NCBI GenBank assembly: GCA_964017065.1
Contig: OZ024786.1
Location: 14,322,242 to 14,386,241, forward strand
DNA length: 64,000 bases
Reading direction: 5' to 3'
From: Haliclona indistincta
Taxonomy: Eukaryota; Porifera; Demospongiae; Haplosclerida; Chalinidae
Each line of letters begins with the position of its first letter. The first letter of the stretch is position 1. The notes under the pieces are model-generated. The model saw only the letters and a list, made by a program, of their open reading frames with translations, had not been told where the DNA came from and searched no databases. The position numbers were made by a program, and so were the translations under genes. This document shows, in pieces, positions 58,406 to 64,000 of this stretch.

Positions 58406-61174
58406 TTAGCTAGTGGTCTCTGTTGTTCTGTTAGTGGGTTTCCTAGCAACCAGTAGTACACACTGATACTGCATCTGGAGCATGGAGTGGTGGTTCTGTA
58501 TGTACGGACATGAATGGGTGTGGTCTTCCTTCTGTAGAAAAAAATCAAGACAAACATCAAAGCACATAACAGCATAATTGACTCTTACTACCACAAAACG
58601 TAGAAATTTCTAATAATTTTACAACAGAATTTTACAGTGTTTTCGGCTTTCATATATCAAAAGTTCAAATCCACTGAACAAAAATAATCGTACCGTACCT
58701 CATTAGCATTTTGGTATGAACCCATTTCACAGATACAACACAATGAACATTCCACCAATAATATCATTGCTACATAATCTGAACCTCTATCATGCAAACA
58801 CACCATCGTACGCTATAACGAACACTTCATGTATGCACAGAATCACCACTGAAATGCAGATACCCTATTTTCTGTCAGTATTGCATTTTGATACATTCTC
58901 CGCCCGTGACATGCACTCACCTCTATTACGAAGCCTATCTGAGTAATGAGTGACACGATGGTGGTCCAGTTGATCTCCAGAGATGCCTCACCCGCCATGT
59001 CGGCAAAATGATAGAGAAGAGGGCCTACAGTGGAAGAGAAAAGCATCGGAATGTCCAGTAAATCTGAGCAGACTAACAGTGTAATAAATTCAGTCATAGC
59101 CAAGTCAAACTTTAGTAAGTATTTTTGTCTACAGAAACTGTCTAATGTTGTATTCACGTACCTAAGTTTATCCACAGTCCGCCTGGTTTGAGGATGGTGT
59201 AGATTCTCTCAAGATAACTGATGATGTTGTGAGCTGTGTCAATGAAGAAACAACACACAACACTGTTCCACTGATCTGGGAGGGAGGGAGGGATGAAGGG
59301 ATGGATGGAGAGAGGGTGGGAGGGAAGGTGGGAGGGATGGAGGAAGGGATGGATGGAGAGAGGGTGGGAGGGAGGGATGGAGGGTGGGTGGGATGTATGG
59401 AGGGTGGGAGAGGGAGGGATGGAGGGAGGGAGAGAGAGAGAGAGGGAGGGAGAGAGAGAGGGATGGATGGAGAGAGGGGAGAGAGAGAGAAAGAGAGAGA
59501 GAGAGAGATGTGACAAATGATCATTGAATGTCCAATGCTGAGAATTTGAACAGATGCCCTGCCCAGAGAGTCACCTTCATGCACTAATGTGTTCAGTCTC
59601 TGCAGTCACTGTTGTCTTTATTTACACGATGGAGGATGATCAGAGACTGAACACATTAGTGCATGAAGGTGACACTCTACACTTTTCACTTGCAAGACAG
59701 AAGGTACAAAGAGTTGTATTCACAGGCTAAGCGAACATGTAATACTACTTCTATTGGTATTGCATATCAAGTAAGTTGTGTATTACCTGGTTCTGTGTAG
59801 ACCTCAAGGAAATCTCCAGCTGCCATTGAGAAGAGGCCATAGTGAGGTAGGTAGGAGGGGTCAACATCAGGAATCTGTACAGCTGCTAGCTGATGCTCGT
59901 TGGACCAGTTGTTGCATGTCTGTAGCACCCAGGGATGGATGGTGTGAGCATTGATATCCTTACACCTGAGAAATAGAGGGGGGAGGGAGGGAGGGAGGGA
60001 GGGAGGGAAGGAGGGAGGGAAGGAGAGAGGGAGAGAAAAAGAGAGAGAGATAGAGAGGGTGGGAGAGAGAGTAAGAGTGAGTCAATGAGTAAGTGTGATA
60101 GAGAGTGAGTGAGAGTGAGTCTCCTTGCAATGCTGAAGTAAAATTCAGAGTGTCACCTTCATGCACTAATGTGTTCAGTCTCTGATCATCCTCCATCGTG
60201 TGAATAAAGACAACAGTGACTACAGAGACTGAACAGATTAGTGCATGAAGGTGACACTCTACACTTCAGCATAGCAAGAAGAGAAAACAACAGTAAGCAG
60301 GTGAGTGAATGACAAGTAATGATTCTCTTCTCACGTGTTGAGTACGAAATGTGAAGCCAGTAGCATAAACATACTGAACTCATTCCCCTGACACTGGTAA
60401 CCATGGTGAGCTATCTCGTACGCTAGCCTACCCAGCCCTGATCCAGGGACCAGCACTGAGACTGACGATAGATCACTGAGAAACAACAGAGAAAATTATA
60501 CTAATATTCACCAATCGCCTACACTCTTTCCTCTGGGAATTCTTTCTTCAGTTCTTCGATGATCAGTCCATAGCATTTGCTTCGTTCGTCTGCTCCCTGG
60601 GACGTGTCACATGACTCGTGATGTAATGTCATGTGACTAGCCACACCTCCCTGCTCCAGTCTCTGAAAAATTGCTTCACAGTCGTAACAACCTTGTCCAT
60701 GTCAAAAGAAGTTGCTTCGTACAAAAAATCGACTACTTCCTGACGCTTCTACAAGAAAATAGAACGCCAAATGTAGGCACTAATTTCATAACTTACCACA
60801 TTCGCAACATCTGAATTCTCGAAGACACTCGTTGCTGCCCCAATGATGGCAGTGATGAAGGCATAGTTGGTGTTCACTGCTGCAGCACACTGTTCTATGT
60901 GGGCGTGGTGGTGTGGGAGGAGCTTCTGATGTGCAGGAGAGAGACGCCTAAAGTTCTGTCTCGCTCTCTCCAGCTTTCGATCAGCATAAATCCTGCACAA
61001 ACAGCTCAGCAATGAATAGGTCCATAAAACTATTTCATAATCTCTTTCTCGTTCTTACTTGTAGAACATGAAGGCGTTCACCACTTTCTCGACATGTTTT
61101 CTCTCCTGTATAACGTCTTCCTCGCGACCACCCAGATCTTTGGGTTGCTGTGAGACGTTCTCGGCTGTCGCCAT
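58406..61174 (-). CDS. CARNMT1: Carnosine N-methyltransferase homologue (N2227 family)
   Basis: Nine exons, read from 61174 downward: 61174-61059, 60992-60797, 60748-60647, 60596-60523, 60475-60335, 59965-59787, 59275-59162, 59024-58921 and 58531-58406, all in phase, giving 383 residues (human about 409). Conserved blocks are the N-terminal helix [30 protein letters not shown], the SAM-binding loop [74 protein letters not shown] and the C-terminal [12 protein letters not shown]. The enzyme methylates carnosine to anserine using S-adenosylmethionine. One intron is only 50 nt (60646-60597); others hold fold-back repeats and purine tracts. It shares a 48-bp promoter interval with the gene on the opposite strand and ends 145 bp before HIRA begins. 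Confidence 0.93.
59279..59515 (+). repeat. (GGGA)n / (GAGA)n tract in a CARNMT1 intron
   Basis: A purine-rich plus strand with GGGAGGGA, GGATGGAT and GAGAGA sub-arrays. Frames read from it are spurious. Confidence 0.95.
59566..59690. mobile_element. Small fold-back repeat, copy 1
   Basis: Inverted arms of about 37 bases (GTCACCTTCATGCACTAATG then TGTTCAGTCTCTG) surround a loop of about 40 bases including GTTGTCTTTATTTACACGAT. It lies in the intron between CARNMT1 exons 6 and 7. Confidence 0.8.
59979..60062 (+). repeat. (GGGA)n purine tract
   Basis: A short GGGAGGGA and GAGA array in the intron between CARNMT1 exons 5 and 6. Confidence 0.9.
60147..60265. mobile_element. Small fold-back repeat, copy 2
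   Basis: Has the same arms as copy 1, but the loop (CATCGTGTGAATAAAGACAA) is its reverse complement, so the two copies are inverted relative to each other. It lies in the neighbouring CARNMT1 intron. Confidence 0.8.
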
Positions 61175-61222
61175 GTGCTCGGACGGAACCGTGTCTAGTT
61201 TACGGATAAAAACGGAGTCAAA
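61175..61222. promoter_or_regulatory. Short bidirectional promoter interval
   Basis: Only 48 bases separate the CARNMT1 start codon (minus) from the ATG of the coiled-coil gene (plus). No TATA box is visible. Transcription starts must lie inside this interval or overlap the opposite gene, so the two genes probably share control elements. Confidence 0.55.
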
Positions 61223-63226
61223 ATGGCGGACCACAAGAGGGGGCGGGCTCTGAAACAGCTGCAGCTGCTACCACGAGAAAACAAGGAGGGAGCTGAGAAA
61301 AGACCGATACAAAAAGAGCCAGGGCGCAGAAAAAGAGAGGGTTCTACAGCAACAGGTAGCGTGCATCAAGCAGGAATCAACCGGTACGACTTGCTTCTTT
61401 CTCGCTTCTTTCTTCCTTAGCTGGGAGAGAGAACAGGATCATGAAGGGAGCCGGTCTTGGTGATCTCAGATCTGAGGATAGGCAGCGCCTGCGTCAGCTG
61501 ATCCAAGACCTGGCGCTGGCTGAGAGCGAGAAAGAAGAGGCAGTGGGAAGGTTGAAGAGAGAGAGAAAGGACCATGATCAGCAGGTGTCAGTGCTGAGAG
61601 CGAGACAAGCAGCTCTCGTGAAGGACAAGGGAAATATCCGCACACTTTATAACCTAGATATATTTTCAAATTTATGCATGTTGATCTTTTTAGCTGTTTT
61701 GTGATTTTTCTTGACCATTTTCTTCACAATTGGAGCACAAGGTTAAGAGTTTACAGACAGGACAGGAGAAGCACATTGCACAGGCTCAACCAAGCCGCCA
61801 ACAGCCCGAGACTGAGTTACTGCACTCGCGGTACAAGCAGCAGCAGATTCTCCTGGAGCACCAGCAACATTTGCATGACATGCAGAAACGACAAATCGAC
61901 CAACAACTACAACAGATAAAACACCACCAAGTGAGCGAGAAAAGCAACAAGCTCTTAGAAGATCGCCTAAAGAACGACGGTATTCACAAACAGGAAGGTA
62001 GCGGACTGTTCTACGGTGGTGGATATCCGTCTTGGTCTAGAAGTAACCCTCTGTCTACTCACCAGCCTGCCGTCAGCAGCCATCTTGGAGAGCAGTCATT
62101 GGGTGCTCTGTCAGACAGCATGTGTAGTTTACCTCAAATCAGCACAGACAGTCAAGTGCTCACAAATCCACAAACAGCTTTCCACCCACAGACTAGCTCA
62201 AATCTATCAAGTGTAACACTGCCTTCATCAAACACTCATGGACCTACCACTCAAAACTACCCAATGCTCCCTAGACCTGCTAACCCCACTCCGCCCTTTC
62301 TTCTCCATCAAACTGGTCCTTTTCTCTCAACTCTCGAATCAGTCTCTAGGGATCTATACTCTCGCCCTGTCACTCGTAAAACAGCTAAAGTTGCTGCTTC
62401 TGAATCCTGTACCTCAACTTCAATATCTTCTTCCTATTTCTCTTCTCCTCCAAAGCTGACTCACGAAGTTTCTGTCCAAGTGACTGCTCTGGAGAGCGTC
62501 TCTACACAAACTGACGCAGCTAGCTTTGAGCCGGCACTTTCAGAGTCACGTCAATCGCCGTCTCTATCAATTCCATCGTCTCCTGTCGTGACACATGAAG
62601 TGTCCGTACAAGCCACTGGACTAGAGAACGTTTCAACACAAACTGACTCTCACACATCACACCCTCACACATCACACTCCCACCCTCACACATCACACTC
62701 CCACCCTCACACAACACATTCCCACCCTCACACATCACACTCTCATCCTCACACATCACACTCCCACCCTCACACATCACACTCCCACCCTCACACAACA
62801 CATTCCCACCCTCACACAGCACACACTCTCTCTCGCTCATCACACAATCTCACTGAACTACAAACCACCAAAAATGATCTTGAGACAACCTTACCAACTT
62901 CTCTTAAAGAACCTTCAAAGCATTCTTCACCAGTCATGAAATCACCGATTCACAACCCACTCTCTTCTTCCTCAAAGAACTCGTCTGCTTCTAGTTCTGA
63001 TGGTGATAGATCAAGTGTGACTCTCGGAGATTCGGTATGGAGACATTCACCAACAAGGGCTGTTGTCTCAGAAGAGGATGTCAGTGTGTTGCTGAACCAA
63101 GGGTGTCATGGTGTGGATGCTTTGGCTGTTGTTCGTGAAGCTCGCCTTCAAGACAGTCTCCCGTCTGAGACAGACGATGAGGAACTGCTAGAGGAACTGT
63201 TCTTCATTAGCACAAACGAAAGATGA
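61223..63226 (+). CDS. Coiled-coil protein with His-rich repeats, unknown function
   Basis: The exon model 61223-61355, 61421-61617, 61736-63226 is in phase and gives 606 residues. I do not recognise the family. The N-terminus is strongly basic (MADHKRGRALKQLQLLPREN). Residues about 60-180 are coiled coil (LRQLIQDLALAESEKEEAVG ... LHDMQKRQIDQQLQQIKHHQ). A long Ser/Thr/Pro-rich part contains two related segments around HEVSVQ.T.LE.VSTQTD and a His/Ser/Pro/Thr repeat (62648-62830). The C-terminus is acidic (DDEELLEELFFI) and may be a short interaction motif. The second intron donor (CTC/GTGAAG at 61618) is weak and could be elsewhere. The layout resembles centrosomal or cytoskeletal adaptors, but that is only an impression. 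Confidence 0.65.
62648..62830 (+). repeat. His-Ser-Pro-Thr coding repeat
   Basis: Tandem units of about 21 bases built on CACACATCACACTCCCACCC, encoding repeats of the type SHPHTSH. They lie in frame inside the coiled-coil gene. Confidence 0.9.
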
Positions 63227-63813
63227 CGACATAATAGAACATTCATTTTTTATCAATCTATCTTATTTTATCATTCTGTGCAATATTATGCTATTATTTA
63301 CAAAAAAACCATTATATTGACAGGTTTCTGCATAATAATTATTATGGAATTAAAAAATTGAGCGCCAAAATGAATTTGCTAAGGTTTTACGCGCCAGAAA
63401 TTGAGCGCCAAATTTGAACGCGCTATAAAACCAAGTACGAAGAGGCGCGAGGTCAGTGCTGATCCTGGAGTTCTGACATACTGAGCTGGTAGTGTAACCT
63501 CACTCTATTCGTGACCTTTATCTGCTGAGACTAGAGCAAACGAGCTAGAAGAACAAAGACAGAGCAAGCTGAAAGCTCCGCTCATCCACTCGAGTCAGAA
63601 AACCACGAACACCTTGCGGTACGTTCAGGTCATGGTAAATACTCTGGTCACCGAAGACCAGTGCCTTTACTGTGTGTCTATCTATCTACAGGAGCCAGCA
63701 GCGCTAAGCAGCCACTCGGCAGCTACACCACCGGCTACCACTCACACAATGGCGCTGTACTTGACCGCTAACCACAGCTACAACGGCTACTATCACAACC
63801 GCTAGTTCTAACA
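63227..63813 (+). promoter_or_regulatory. Promoter and leader of a gene at the right edge
   Basis: Two copies of ATTGAGCGCCAAA (63358 and 63401) contain GCGCCAAA, the reverse of the E2F core TTTGGCGC. A third TTTGGCGCC lies downstream at 63924. CTATAAAACC at 63422 is a good TATA box, followed by GC-rich leader DNA. A short upstream frame starts at an ATG near 63749 and ends at a TAG near 63803. E2F-type sites would suggest cell-cycle-linked expression. Confidence 0.5.
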
Positions 63814-63853
63814 ATGGCGAGTTCCACCACCGCTAACCCTCAAGCTACAAACG
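63814..63853 (+). CDS. First coding exon of a gene leaving the window
   Basis: ATGGCGAGTTCCACCACCGC opens a frame (MASSTTANPQATN) that reaches a GTGAGT donor after one base of the next codon. Only 13 residues are visible, so no function can be given. The promoter-like DNA upstream supports a real gene start. Confidence 0.4.
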
Positions 63854-64000
63854 GTGAGTGCTCTGTGCATGGTTTGTATTGGCTAGCTAGAGCCTAGACG
63901 TAGGCTTGTTTAAAATTCAAACTTTGGCGCCATTTTTACTAACTACAGAAACTACAAGACTACTACTCTTTGTTACTGGATTGGGCTCTACTTTCTGCTA

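Noticed and set aside
61634..61730. Readthrough of the coiled-coil gene second exon into a hydrophobic stretch
   Set aside because: The frame meets a TGA before the third exon, and splicing from 61617 to 61736 restores a charged coiled coil.

Overview
The window looks like metazoan nuclear DNA, most probably from a sponge (demosponge grade). This is inferred from a tyrosine kinase with an HRDLAARN loop, death-fold domains (Death, CARD-like, ZU5), HIRA and a carnosine N-methyltransferase, all with short GT-AG introns (often 50-80 nt) in AT-rich, repeat-laden DNA. No species can be named from the sequence alone.

Layout. 1-8.66 kb is transposon territory. The 3' part of a BED/hAT transposase ends inside a fragment of a gypsy LTR, which abuts a complete minus-strand Ty3/gypsy element (195-bp LTRs, tRNA-Pro-type primer site, gag, pol, integrase) with several reading-frame breaks. 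8.75-17.4 kb holds the kinase domain and tail of a tyrosine kinase; its last coding exon is present three times. 18.0-45.7 kb carries three large paralogous genes (called A, B, C here). They encode long ankyrin arrays followed by a Roc-like GTPase, a COR-like region and different C-terminal modules: A has Death plus two membrane segments, B has Death plus one membrane segment, C has a coiled coil, ZU5, a UPA-like region and Death. Each is preceded by a decayed or intact copy of the kinase tail, so the duplicated unit was kinase tail plus receptor gene. 45.7-55.2 kb contains relics and two shorter derivatives: gene D (CARD-like, Death, coiled coil, Death; ZU5 core deleted in frame) and gene E (a Rab11-like first exon in phase with ZU5 and Death). 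The 3' end of HIRA was co-duplicated with these tails, giving two HIRA fragments plus the full gene.

55.5-63.2 kb is an ordinary compact housekeeping block: HIRA and a nine-exon CARNMT1 on the minus strand, then a divergent coiled-coil gene whose start codon lies 48 bp from that of CARNMT1. The last 0.8 kb looks like a promoter with two E2F-type sites and a TATA box, leading into a gene that runs off the right edge.

Functional reading (inference). Genes A-E share a grammar of ankyrin sensor, Roc/COR switch and death-fold output. That resembles DAPK/Roco, UNC5/PIDD and NLR architectures and suggests a locally expanding family of intracellular danger or cell-death receptors whose outputs are shuffled by tandem duplication. 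Exon boundaries given here come from GT/AG signals, phase consistency and comparison among the paralogues; no transcript data were available.
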